Shown piece by piece: positions 22,921 through 33,697 of a DNA stretch of 64,000 nt. Each line of letters starts with the position of its first letter. Within the stretch, counting starts at the first letter, position 1. Position numbers and translations under genes: made by a program. The notes under the pieces were generated by a model. That model had not been told where the DNA came from, did not search any database, and was given only the letters and a program-made list of their open reading frames with translations. The DNA comes from Diaporthe sp. PMI_573 (lineage: Eukaryota; Ascomycota; Sordariomycetes; Diaporthales; Diaporthaceae): NCBI GenBank assembly GCA_021399435.1, contig JAJTUP010000041.1, forward strand, positions 372,001-436,000, read 5' to 3'.

Positions 22921-23079
22921 AGACCAGTGGGGTATAGACATGGATGGACTTTTCGGGCCGTAGGGCAGAAGAGCTGTTTTTATTGCTCCACAGGCAGTCC
23001 AGATGAGTAGTGGGTGAGGAAAACAATGATATCAGTATTGTCCCTTCCACCACATCACACCCTGATTGCACTCCTCAAA

Positions 23080-23780
23080 AACTTGCATACATCATTACAA
23101 AGACGCAGCCACATTCTTAAGTGGTTTCGTTGTTAATCCGTACACATACACTTCTTAAGCAGTATGTAGGCGGTCCCATCATACGGTGATAAACGCTTAA
23201 ACACTTAGCGTTGTTTTTTTTTTTTTAAAAAAAAAAAAATTACAATGCCGATAACAGTAGGTTATAAACAATATTGTTGGTAGAGAAATAAGGCTTTAAA
23301 AAGTGGGTGTTTTGGTGAGAAAAGCGGACGGAATCAGGGGGTGGGCCGAATGTGGGCACGGCAACTTATAAGCTCCGGGCTGCGAAAGAATACTTAGAAA
23401 GCTGAGTAAATAGTAGATAGATAAATGAATAGTTGATTAAAAAACGACACAGTATGGTAGAGCCCTACATTCTTAAAATGAAGAAAACTTAAAATCATTA
23501 TTACGAGGCTCCTGTGACTTGTTTGGCTTCTGCCTAGCAAAAGGAATTTGAAAACAATACTATATAGCTTTGCACCCCTTTACAGCTTTGTGTAAGTCAA
23601 TGTACTCCCTGAATGCCAGCTGGTATGCAAATGTTCGTCTATATAAGTAGGGGTTTTGCTGAAAGTAATTACACGTTTATTACGGCCAAACGTTTCAATC
23701 ACATAGATCTCTTTCATCGCCTAGGTGCCGTTGCCGCGTAGCAGACAGTCGAGAAAAGCTCCTCTTCTGCCATTGGGCTG
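23080..23780. repeat. Decayed repeat shared with 15130-15320, split by an insertion
   Basis: Starts with CATACATCATTACAAAGACGC and GCAGCCACATTC, resumes at GAGGCTCCTGTGAC near 23503, and ends with GTTGCCGCGTAGCAGACA..CGAGAAAAGCTC. The 15-kb copy runs directly from CACATTC into AAAACAAATCTG, so about 360 bp here (from about 23115 to 23475) look like an insertion, flanked on both sides by CATTCTTAA. Confidence 0.6.
23117..23213 (+). repeat. Dispersed repeat, copy 2 of 3
   Basis: The best-preserved block set: AAGTGGTTTCGT, TTAATCCGT, CTTCTTAAGCAGTATGTAGG, CGGTCCC, TAAACGCTTAA, CTTAGCGTTG. Similarity to copy 3 continues through the poly-T/A tract to TGCCGATAACAGTAG near 23246-23262. Confidence 0.85.
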
Positions 23781-24320
23781 GTCTCCTCTATCGATTTTTG
23801 CATGTGTAAATCCTAACAAAAAGGTGCCCATCCAAATCTTGGCAGTAATTGTTGTAAGCAACAGCTTCTATACTTCCACATGTGCAGATTGAGAACAAGA
23901 GATGTAGAACCGTAGTACCGCAGAGCAGTATGGTCTCAGAATGGGTTATCAGAACATATGAGCTGACACGGAGATGGACAGCGATACAGTTACAAATATC
24001 TGACAAGTGGACATTGAGCACCTGTGAGGAAGACTGGAAATGACGTATGAAATGTGCATTTAGCATGCATGAAAGGGCTGTGGTTGTAACTAGTCAGACT
24101 TGTATCACCTTGTGCCATGTGTAAGTGGAAAAGGCCTGCAAAGTGGAAAAAAATCCCAGGAGTCAGCATGACAGACTGCCCAGACAGGCCGGCAGGCCGG
24201 TTTATCTGTAACTTCGAGTCTTCTGCCATTAGGCTTGGCTTCACTTCTTCGACCTTGCCAATCACCTCATAACCTCCATATGGGCCTGTACCCCTCCCCT
24301 GGGCACACTATTGTTACAAC

Positions 24321-27074
24321 ATGGATTCATGCGTGCGATGGCACAAATCAGACTGCAGTCAGCCAAGCATCATTGTCGACGATGGCGTACCTCGCTGCAA
24401 CAGCTGTGATTCATCTTCCTCGGTCTTGGTCGCACAGCTTATCGCCCAGAACCAAGCAAAAGGTGGCCATATCCATCTACCAGTAGCGACGCCCCTGGGC
24501 GAAGCTAACTTGTGGTGGCCTCCATGTGTTCCATATCACAGTCCTCAGGCGAGCACGAGGCTGGGTTCAGTGCCCAGTGAAGATTGGAGAGAAACGACCA
24601 GAATATTTAACACAGACTCCGAACGAAGCTCCGTTTCGCCTATCTACCCCTCGTCTCTGGATTCAAGTCACTTTCGGCTGATTTACCTCACGGAATCCGA
24701 TGCTACGTCGCCCATCCACATCCAGTTAGAAGTGTACGCCGTCAATGATCACCCAGAATACGAAACGGTATCGTACGTCTGGGGAGGAGAAGAGGGCGAC
24801 TCAACCCCCCGCAGACCAGTCTATGTTGGCAGCTTCTGGGATGTCATTCTGGTCACAAAGAATTGCTCGGCTGTGCTACATTACTTGCGCCCTCAGAAGG
24901 GCTGCCGGTTCATCTGGCTGGATGCCATCTGCATCAACCAAGATGACAACATCGAGAAACCAGCACAGATCTCCAGGATGGGCAGCGTCTACGCCAATTG
25001 CGAGCGTGTAGTGGCTTACTTCGGGGAAGACTTGGTCTCAAGACCTCCGGGAAGGGTGTTTCGACCGCGTATCGACTTCCAAAGGCCGACATTTGGCACT
25101 GATGGGATTAATCCAGACGACGAGAAAACAAATGTTGAATTTCTCCTGAGTTGCGCTAAGAGTGCTGGATTCAGCCAGGAACAGCTTTTCGAGAGGCGAT
25201 ATCTGACTCGAATATGGATTGTACAGGAGCTTCTGCTCTCAAAGAAGGCCATATTTCCCCTTGGTGACTTTGACATCCTCTGCGACCGAAAAGAATCCAT
25301 GCACCTTGTCCTCAGGACGAATCGAGAACTGCTTCTCAAGTCAGCTATCGACGGGAAGTCGCTCTCCCATCTTTTGAAGGCGACGTCTCACTGTCATGCA
25401 AGCGACCCTCGAGACAGGGTATATGGTCTTTTGGGTCTCTTTGAACCGCGAGATATCTCGCGAAAGTTGATTCCAAGTTATGCCATCTCGTGGAGAGACT
25501 GTTGGGTGGGGACTGCAGCCTACTCGCTTCTTGTGGAGGGAAACCTCGTACTGCTTGCGCATGCCGTGGGGAACAACCGTCCTAAGTACCTGCCCTCATG
25601 GGTTCCGGATATTCCGAATGCGGGATCGTGGTTCGTTGAACCCACCCCAACAGTGCTTGGAAAAGGTTCGCTGCACTCCTCAAATGATTACGACGACGGC
25701 GACGACAGCAACGACGGTGACGACAGTAACGACGGTGACGACAACAGCGACGGCGATCCCATCCGGAGAAGGTCTAAAATATGGAGGACCGAGTTTGTCA
25801 TGTATTCGGTGAAGGCCGAGGAACTCCAAGTTTATGCCCGGTGGGCGCACCCGCGTGCAATGCGGGGACAAAGAACTCACCGCTTGGTCCATCCAGGAGC
25901 TCTCCATACTCGGAGCATGGTTTCAGCCTCGGTTGATTCAGCTAATGGCGCGCTTCGGCTTCGAGCCATTCGCGTTTTCGACAGTCATTGCCAGCTAACA
26001 ATGGAGACTGGAAGGAATGGCCTGACTTCAATTTGGGTCCGTGGTCCGTCGACAGCAGCACGTTTCCGCATAATGGGACAGGAAGAGATTAGCATTCCGG
26101 ATGAGAATCATGAACTATTCATAATTTGCTGCGGGGACATGGATATGGGTCCAGATTCTGTCGGACGCAAGACCGAGTCGTCTGAGGCCGTCCTCCTCGC
26201 TTTGGCCAATGTGGTTTCAGGAAAAGGCCCCAATGTTGTCACATTCCACAAATGCTTCATACTATACGACATCCAATTCTACTCCATGGACCATCTTGAA
26301 GTCAAGATAAGCATCGATTACATGGTGAGCAACGCGCTCCACAGTTTGCATTGGGTTTTAAACAGCCTCCACTCGGTGCCTCTAGAGAGTTATGCGTCGC
26401 GGCCAAGCGATGACTGGATCTTTCCCTGCGTCTTCCCCTCCAATGTTGCAACGACACGGTGTCTTTTCCCTCTTTTGATCCATTTAACTGAAAGCCAAAT
26501 TCGTTCAGGAGTATCGCCAGGATTAATTCAGTCAATATCTGCGGCTGCGAAGAGTATCTGCTCAGATTACGATCCTATCATTCATGGCAGCTACTTTCAC
26601 TTAACAATCAAGAATGCGAAGATGCTTTCGACTCTTTACTCGATGTGGAGATCTATGAAGTCCCGCGGACTTGACAGCCGACAGGAATCATCAGGCCGGG
26701 ACAAGCGACTTTGGAGAGAATTGGAGGTGGGCTTTACCTACTTACTTGGACAAGACGAGGGAAAGTGGACGAGGGTCCCCTTCAAGTTGATTGAAGGTGA
26801 CCATGGATTTGAGTTATTTTCAAATGGGAACATCTTTCCTGTCACTGTCCGATTCTCTTTGCAAAACCTGGTGTCAGGCATGCAGCAGACAACACTTCAT
26901 ACGGCGATGCATTATGCTCGTGAGTTCTGCGTTCTTTTAAATGAGGATTTGGACACTTTCCTAGAGCGCAGTCCGAGGTTTAAAGACCGTTTTGTTTTTT
27001 GCGAAGGCTGGGGCCGAAGTCTCGTTGAGGAGCTTCGCCTTGTTTGGAAGTTGCAGAGAATCATCATTATGTAA
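24321..27074 (+). CDS. HET-domain protein, long form
   Basis: A 917-residue single-exon protein. The HET domain (about residues 145-310) is intact: YETVSYVWGGEEGD, FIWLDAICINQDDNIEKPAQI, MGSVYANCERVVAYFGED, and LTRIWIVQELLLSKKA. A later SDPRDRVYGLLGLF block is also family-typical. The first 30 residues carry C-x7-C-x13-C-x2-C, a possible zinc site, before a 115-residue linker. Near residue 455 an acidic low-complexity run of Asp/Gly/Ser/Asn (from a 15-18 bp coding repeat) splits the protein. The 450-residue C-terminus has no domain I recognise. Presumed role: death execution or signalling in non-self recognition, by family. It sits in the same 17-kb block as another HET protein and an NLR. 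Confidence 0.88.
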   Translation: MDSCVRWHKSDCSQPSIIVDDGVPRCNSCDSSSSVLVAQLIAQNQAKGGHIHLPVATPLGEANLWWPPCVPYHSPQASTRLGSVPSEDWRETTRIFNTDSERSSVSPIYPSSLDSSHFRLIYLTESDATSPIHIQLEVYAVNDHPEYETVSYVWGGEEGDSTPRRPVYVGSFWDVILVTKNCSAVLHYLRPQKGCRFIWLDAICINQDDNIEKPAQISRMGSVYANCERVVAYFGEDLVSRPPGRVFRPRIDFQRPTFGTDGINPDDEKTNVEFLLSCAKSAGFSQEQLFERRYLTRIWIVQELLLSKKAIFPLGDFDILCDRKESMHLVLRTNRELLLKSAIDGKSLSHLLKATSHCHASDPRDRVYGLLGLFEPRDISRKLIPSYAISWRDCWVGTAAYSLLVEGNLVLLAHAVGNNRPKYLPSWVPDIPNAGSWFVEPTPTVLGKGSLHSSNDYDDGDDSNDGDDSNDGDDNSDGDPIRRRSKIWRTEFVMYSVKAEELQVYARWAHPRAMRGQRTHRLVHPGALHTRSMVSASVDSANGALRLRAIRVFDSHCQLTMETGRNGLTSIWVRGPSTAARFRIMGQEEISIPDENHELFIICCGDMDMGPDSVGRKTESSEAVLLALANVVSGKGPNVVTFHKCFILYDIQFYSMDHLEVKISIDYMVSNALHSLHWVLNSLHSVPLESYASRPSDDWIFPCVFPSNVATTRCLFPLLIHLTESQIRSGVSPGLIQSISAAAKSICSDYDPIIHGSYFHLTIKNAKMLSTLYSMWRSMKSRGLDSRQESSGRDKRLWRELEVGFTYLLGQDEGKWTRVPFKLIEGDHGFELFSNGNIFPVTVRFSLQNLVSGMQQTTLHTAMHYAREFCVLLNEDLDTFLERSPRFKDRFVFCEGWGRSLVEELRLVWKLQRIIIM
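25690..25757 (+). repeat. Coding minisatellite in the HET gene
   Basis: Tandem GACGACAGYAACGACGGY-like units encode an Asp/Gly/Ser/Asn run in the 24321-27074 protein. Such units change length easily, so alleles may differ here. Confidence 0.75.
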
Positions 27075-28020
27075 CAAGAATCGTTAAAACACCGTGGCTT
27101 CGTGTGCCAGTACAACAGAGGGCATACTAGTTTCTTTAATGTACTTATTCTTTTTATTTTGTATTCAATTCCCTGGGTGAACCTTTTCACTACGGCCGTA
27201 TTGCAGGGTTTCGTAATAGACCTTTGCATCCTCCCATGGACAGCAAGCAAGCTCCGGAGAAAGAAAGTCTATACAAGTCGACTCTAGCAATAACCGTATA
27301 CCCAAATGGATGTCATTATCATCCGACTGCCATGGCATCCGTTTAGCTGAGACTACAGCGTCGGATTCTTTGGTGTAGAAAGTTGACTCCCCAAGTTCCC
27401 AGTCTCCCCATCAACCCCGTCTACAGCAACGTCGAAACCCAGCTGTTCAATAGAGAAGCGGCAGATTTCTATACTGGACACCTGTCAACCAAGCCAGTGG
27501 CAACTTCTCTCGTTAGCCAACTATGCCGGCGCAGTACACTCACGGCAACTGAGTGACTCGAGAAGCTCGCTGCTCTTGAATACTTCAGAGGCAGCAGGCA
27601 GCGAGTCTACTGCTCGTTCAGTTGAACGGCTGCGTAGTGACTCAATTGAGTCATCGTGTCACAAGTGTTGTCCTGTTGGCCCATTAGGCGACCCAAACTG
27701 TTAACCTGTCCTGTTGGTACGACGGGGTCTCACGTAACCCCGTGGGCGGTTTGTGGCCCGTAGCCCTGCCACGCCGTGGCAGGTTGTAACAGGTTTCCCC
27801 CCCTCCCCTTCATGGTCGATGTCCCAATGACCGTACTTAGTCGTGTCCCAAGCAGAACCTCTCAACGTCCATTGTCATTGTCGTCGTCGAGCCAGGAGAT
27901 TGTACCATCAGAATGCCTGTGGTAGTAGCTTCTGGTCTTGGGGTCCTTTTGCCAGTAGCTTCTGTGCTTGCTCGCATGTCCGGGGGATCTGTGGGAGGAT
28001 GTCTGCGAGGACGAAGGTTT
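27075..28020. other. 0.95-kb spacer, no gene seen
   Basis: No supported coding region. GC rises around 27700-27800 and the segment from 27650 has phrases such as GTTAACCTGTCCTGTTGG and GCCACGCCGTGGC (an inverted repeat) that may be repeat debris, but no element boundaries could be shown. Confidence 0.4.
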
Positions 28021-29244
28021 TCATTTGTGGCTGGAATTACAGCTTGATCTCAAGAAATGAGAGTGTGATGCTCTGTGTGGCTTAGTAGGGGCCGCCGGCG
28101 TTGGTTGGCAAGGTTGCTCAATTATATAGATGCCCGCTTCGTCTGCATACCGGGTCGTCTCTTCATCAGCGTTCGTCGGCTCTAGAACGGGTGTAGGTAG
28201 GGGAGTTCCTTGGGCGACGGAAGGGAGTGCGCGGCGTTGTTGCTTCCCGCGTTCTTTTAGCTGGTCCCTCAGGTTACACGACTCATCCCTCGCGTCATCT
28301 TGGGTGTTCCGGAGATGTCTTCGGCCGTCTTTGTACTTGTTGAATTTCATCAAGTTGTATGACGCCTCAGGATATTGGTGGTATTTGAGAATTTTTGTCC
28401 TCTGTCTGAGTAACATGATGTGCATAAAAATTGAGACTGGTGCCGTCGGTAGTGAAAGTCGTGATCTCGGCATGGCCCGGGGGATTAGATTTTCCTAGGT
28501 AGGAGAGGGCCTGATTCCTCGTATAAACAAGTGCGGCTCTGTCAAAGCCGCCCTGCAGTGTCGCTCTCTCTATATCCTTTCCGCATCTCTTCCATTTTCC
28601 GGTCAAATGCGCTAGTGTTGTAGAACGGACATTATTTTTGTAAAGAACGGCCCCGCTAATATACTTATCGACCGGGAATTGGTTAAATTCTTTCGGGGTC
28701 CCTCGACAAAGTCGGGCTGTGGAGCCGACAGGCTGTTGTTAAAACCAACATCTTTCGGGAAGCCTGTAAATGCCCGGTTGAAGGCTCTTGTATAACCCTT
28801 ATTGTTATATTCTTTTAGCAACTTTCTGCCCACCTCGAAGATTATAGTAGCCTTATTACCGGCGTTTCCAACTCTATCGACATAGTGGCCTTGTTCTGAC
28901 TTAGTGGGCGAAGCCGTTCCGCGAGACTTAGCGCCTTGTTTGCGGCGAGCTTTGAGATTTGTAGGAGGCTTAGAGCTGAGGGGGAGGACCATGCCGTTTT
29001 TGTACGCCTTGATAGCGAAACCAGAAATTGTTGTTGAAGTGTTCTTGGTTGATCCAGACTCATCTGTGGAGTCTGTGACTTTCTTCTTCTTGCCCATCTT
29101 GTCGAACAGGGCCAAGTTTTCCCGCGTCAGTCGTATTCGTTTTACCACTGGTTCGTGGTCGCTATCCCTGTCGATCTGTCGTTTTCGTTTCTGTATAATC
29201 TGGGGAGTTTGCTCCTCATGTGAGCGAGTGTGCGGTTCGTTCAT
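28021..29244 (-). pseudogene. Frame-broken member of a multicopy fungal family (DUF7924-like)
   Basis: Read from 29244 downward, the N-terminal 190 residues are open (QIIQKRKRQIDRDSDHEPV, then a basic GKKKKVTD region, then GNAGNKATIIFEVGRKLLKEY and FNRAFTGFPKDVGFNNSLSAPQPDFVEG). Coding then continues in another frame (PVDKYISGAVLYKNN, GKWKRCGKDIERATLQGGFD, RNQALSYLGKSNPPGHAEI) and returns to the first frame for LKYHQYPEASYNL and RRHLRNTQDDARDESCNLRD. The two breaks lie near 28681-28694 and at a five-T run, 28392-28396, and have opposite sign. The family resembles the abundant fungal proteins with a PD-(D/E)XK-like C-terminal region annotated DUF7924, an attribution from memory. It is either a decayed copy or carries two base-calling slips. 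Confidence 0.6.
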
Positions 29245-29693
29245 GGTGAAGGAAAGTTGTGGTGTGAGGGGGGATGGCTGGGATTTCCATGTTCAGGCGC
29301 AGTCGATAAAATGGACCGGGCGCGAGGAGCCGCATCGGCCTTTGTTGTGTTGGATGTGCTATTCGTCTAGAATAGTCTCTGAACGGAAGTCGCAACTCCA
29401 AGACCGAGGCTCCTAGGTGAATTAACAAAGGGCCGGCTGGGGCAAATGCAGCAAGCCCCGGAGCACAAAGCATAGCCGAGGGTAGAGAGCAGGGCTGTTA
29501 GGTACAGTATGAGTTCTCAAAGGACCTTGCAGGAGGCAATAATGAAAAGGGTTGGGAGTGCCTTTTGCAAGTCGCCCAACCACCTAAACCTTGAAGTCTC
29601 CGTCTAAATAATGACAGCTTTGCCAGAGGTTTTCTCTCTGATTCGGACCTGTGAAATCCTTACTCCACACATCTTCCCGCCACTAGTCACATT
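29245..29693. promoter_or_regulatory. Spacer/promoter ahead of the SPX-ankyrin-GDPD gene
   Basis: A 449-bp divergent spacer with no gene seen. The SPX gene starts at 29694. Confidence 0.4.
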
Positions 29694-32600
29694 ATGAAAT
29701 TCGGCAAGAATTTCATATTGCAACAGGTTCCCCTGTGGGCCGATGTCTACGTCAACTACGACAAGTGGAAGGTCCTTGCCAAGATGAAGAGACTGAAAGG
29801 TAACTTGGCACCATCAGCCGGCCTGTCTATTCTTTGCTGAACCACTTCCACAGAACTCAAGGATGTCCTGGTCCATGATGCCCAAGTCGCCGAAGCCTTT
29901 TTATCGGAGAAGCAACGAGCAGTAGAACAGCAGCTGTCTGTTGTGTGCGAGTGTTATGGCATCTCGATCCAATCATGGAGTCCCAAAGCTCTGGGTTCAG
30001 CAATGACTTATGAGATTGATGATGTCACGGCGACTCTCGTTGAAATCTCCTCGCTGGTCTCCTCCGTAGGAGAATATATAAGTGTCACACAGCGGGCGCT
30101 GGAGAGGATTACATCCAAGATTGGCCGCACACTACAGGAGACCGAAAAGCTGGGAGAAATCTTGGAGACAGCAACAACTCAGTGGATGGATTGTCTCCGC
30201 TCCATCAATAGACTGTTACAGTGTCTTCATCAGCAAAGGTCCAGTGTGGATGGAAACACGTCCTTGCTGCTCTCCAATATCCATCCCATGGGAGTCCCAA
30301 GTGTCCTCCAGGAAGCTAGAGAAGCCTTGCAACACAATTCCGTCAGCAGGCTAGAGAAGTGCCTTCAGGATGGAATATTTTGCAGTTCCAACCCCGGCAG
30401 TCAAGCTGCGTTACTCGTGCTGACAAAAATCTGCATCCTCTGCTCCTCCACGAGATGCATCGCACCCATCGTTTCTCGGATGCAGATGGCTGATAGCAAC
30501 CAGAACAGTGCACTGAATCTTTTGTGCGCCTACCTAGTGCTTGCCGGGCGACAAGTGGAGGCCAAAACTCTGTGCTTTGAAGACATCTTGGAAGTTTTCC
30601 GCAAGCTGCTCGAGAACATACAACCTTTGAATCGCTGGAGAGCGTTGCTACACAAGGACACTCTGGGCCGCTCTGTGCTGCATTATGCTGCTCGATATGG
30701 CATGACCCAAGTGTGTAGCGAGATCTATGAGCAAACACTTCGCTCTCTCGGACACAACAGCATACCCGACCTCTACGTCTCAAACATTATCGCTGAGGAC
30801 GGTTGGGGTGACACACCGCTGTCGATTGCTGTCAATTATGGTCATGAGGAAGTCGTCAAATTGTTCCTCCAGCATTTGAGCACTTCAGATGGACATTCTC
30901 TGTTGATGAACGGCGGTGTTACCCTCAGGCACACATCTCATCGAATGATTGATTTCGCCATCAGATCGAAGCAGTCGAGAATCGCGGAGCTCCTCATTGG
31001 TGCATTTGCACGACAACTAGATCGACGTACCGAAACACAAGATCTACTTTACCTTGCCTCGCAACTTGGTATGGTCTCGATCATCCAAAGACTGGTGGAC
31101 TACATCGACAACATAGATGCAGGCGACAGGTTGCAAGGGAGAACGCCACTGATAGCGGCATCGATCAACAACCACCCCAAAGCAGTGGAGACCCTGCTTT
31201 CTGTTCCAAGCTGCAACATTCGCGTGCAAGACCACAGTGGCTGGACAGCCGTGGATCATGCTGCCTTTAGAGGCCGAGCTGCCTTGGTAAAGGCCCTGCT
31301 GAATCATGAGAAAGATCCTTGTTTCCGTCATGAACTGAAGAGAGAAGGATCCAATCTCGCTGCGGAACTTCCCGACGTCAAAAGTATTAACGACGGGTCA
31401 AAGAAGATGGCAGTGGTCCCTGAGCTTTGCCACAGGACGGAATTGGAAAGCCACATATTCGTGAATCTCGGGTCTTTTGACCTGGAAAAGGACTTCAAGA
31501 TTCTTGACATGGATCCTTTCCGCCAGCTCTTGGCTCCAATGAAGGTTCCGGACTGCAGCCTCAAGCTCCAGATATCCGGCATTGATTGCGTCCCTGTTGG
31601 AGACACCGCAGTTCGTTTTCCAATCCTAGAAGACTTATCGAACGATCCGTTCCATTTCACCTCCACAACTATAGATGCAGCCAAACTCCTGTTCGAAGTC
31701 TACTGCTCAGTGGTAGGAGAGGACTGCCACCCATCCCAACAAAAGCCTGTCGGCTCGGCCATTGTGCTACTCAATGAGCTTCGACGGGGCCTCGGTACCT
31801 CGCGTGAAAGCCTTGTACGGGATCATACAATTCCATTGGCTTCCATGAACGAGAATGGTAGTACATATATCGGCAGTGTAACGTTCACATTCGTGATAGC
31901 AAGGCCGTTCCAACATGATAGCCCAATGCCAACGCCATCAGAACTGCCACTGAATCGGAAGGATTCGACTCTGATCGTGGGTCATCGAGGTGAGTAGGTT
32001 GGGATAGCGGATCTGCTATTCACGGACTAAATTAGATCAGGTCTCGGCCAGAATGACAATAAGCACAGCCATCTGCAGCTTGGGGAAAATACCTTGAGTG
32101 TATGAAATCCCATGGTCTTGCTCAATACTTAGTGCTGATGCCTAACTGCAATATAGTCTTTCGCTTCCGCCATTGATCTGGGAGCAGACGTTATAGAGGT
32201 ATGTGTTTATGGTTCTGCCCTCTGAAATTTGATGACTGTTCTAAATTTGCGTTCAGTTCGGTATGTGCAAGAGCTTCTCCGCCGTAGAATGGAGTTCATC
32301 CCTAACACAACGAAGATGTACAAGTTACGAAGGACCTTACCACTGTCGTGTACCATGACTTTCTGTTTAGCGAGACCGGCACAGACTCTCCGGTCTATAC
32401 GGTAACCTTTGACCAGGTAGGCACCTCATGAACCTCATCATCAACTCTGAGTCAAGCCCTGATATAATGGAAGTTCATGGTGCCGAGCAATCTGCAACAA
32501 GACCGAATTGGAGATTTAGAGGCTTCAAATCCTAGCTCGACATCGACCGATCGACTTCCTCATACATTGCCACGACCGAGGCGTTCCAATTCAACTGCGA

Positions 32601-33425
32601 CTCGAGTCAAAGACGACTTGGACTTTCGTAGTAGACTGAGATCCACTTTCGAATTCAAGGAATTTGGATTCAAGGCCAACGTCTTCGGCGAATGTGTCCA
32701 CGGCCCTTTCACAACATTGCAAGATATGCTGACAAAGATAGACGAATCTGTGTGCTTCGATATTGAATTGAGTGAGAGACCACCGCTTAATCGCAGTTCA
32801 AGCTTCCGCAAGCTAACTGTATTAATAGAGTATCCGATGCTCTATGAGGCTCGTTCCTGGGCTATGGACACATTTGCCACTGAATTAAACCTCTTCCTAG
32901 ACACAATCCTCCACGTAGTGTACAACTTCTCAGGCAGTCGGCCGATATTCTTTTCTTCATTCAGCCCAGAACTCTGCATTCTTTTGTCGAGCAAGCAGCA
33001 TGTCTATCCGGTTCTCTTCTTGAACGACTCCTGCAATTGGCCAACGGGCGACATCCGTGCCGTTTCACTTCAGGAAGCCATGCGATTCGCAAAGAAGTGG
33101 GATCTTGCGGGAGTGGTTATGGCATCGGAGCCCTTTGTTGCGTCGCCGATTCTGATCGACTTCGTGAAAAGTTCTGGTCTGGTCTGCGGATCGTATGGAG
33201 CACAGAATGATGATCCGAGATGTGCAAAGGTGCGCCACAAGTCATTTCACGCCGTCCTCCCCTCCCACGCAATTAATTCAACCAATATGGCACAATCCTC
33301 AACCCAAATTTTATTGCCGACAAACTAGCTAACATGAAATTTCACAGATTCAGGCCGACGCCCACCTGAATGCCATCGTTGTCAATAAAGTTCGAGAGAT
33401 TGCTCAAGCTCTTAAAGCAGGGTAG
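29694..33425 (+). CDS. SPX-ankyrin-GDPD protein of the NUC-2/PHO81 type
   Basis: Eight exons: 29694-29799, 29854-31989, 32041-32099, 32157-32198, 32257-32260, 32316-32416, 32474-33229 and 33348-33425, all with GT-AG introns of 51-118 nt. Translation gives 1093 residues. The N-terminal SPX domain (MKFGKNFILQQVPLWADVYVNYDKW, KRLKELKDVL, FLSEKQRAVEQQLSVV) senses inositol pyrophosphates in this family. Ankyrin repeats follow at about 300-510 (LGRSVLHYAARYG, WGDTPLSIAVNYGHEEVV, GRTPLIAASINNH, GWTAVDHAAFRG). A C-terminal GDPD barrel has GHRGLGQN, ENTLS..ASAIDLGADVIEFDVQ and VVYHD, so the usual catalytic His/Glu/Asp/His look present. PHO81/NUC-2 inhibits the phosphate-responsive CDK; this copy may be a paralogue because it sits beside accessory genes. 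Confidence 0.87.
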
Positions 33426-33697
33426 TCACTGTGCGCCACGGGCAAGCCTCCAGTTGTTCAACAAGGTCTTTCCTATGAACACGCGCTGATCGAGCCGGAG
33501 ACTCGGCCTGTGCTGTATATCGTGGTCCTATCGTGGTCCAAAGCATCGTATCGTTAGCTGTAGAACATTAGATTGCGAGCTCTAGTGGGTGCCCAGGTGT
33601 GGGACCGTTCAAGAAGCCTAGTGTTTGGTTGGGTGATTATAAAACGAAACTTCCTACCTAGATACTAGTTATATGACAGTAAAAGACAATTCTAGTT

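Larger units (their letters stand above)
22921..24320. other. 1.4-kb repeat-bearing spacer
   Basis: No gene is seen. It is AT-rich from 23210 to 23700 and contains a decayed repeat (23080-23780) into which a dispersed repeat appears to have inserted. The poly-T/poly-A hairpin around 23213-23240 lies inside that inserted part. Confidence 0.5.

Noticed and set aside
27650..27800. Possible long-terminal-repeat remnant with GTTAACCTGTCC text and a GCCACGCCGTGGC hairpin
   Set aside because: No matching second copy, no target duplication and no element ends were found.
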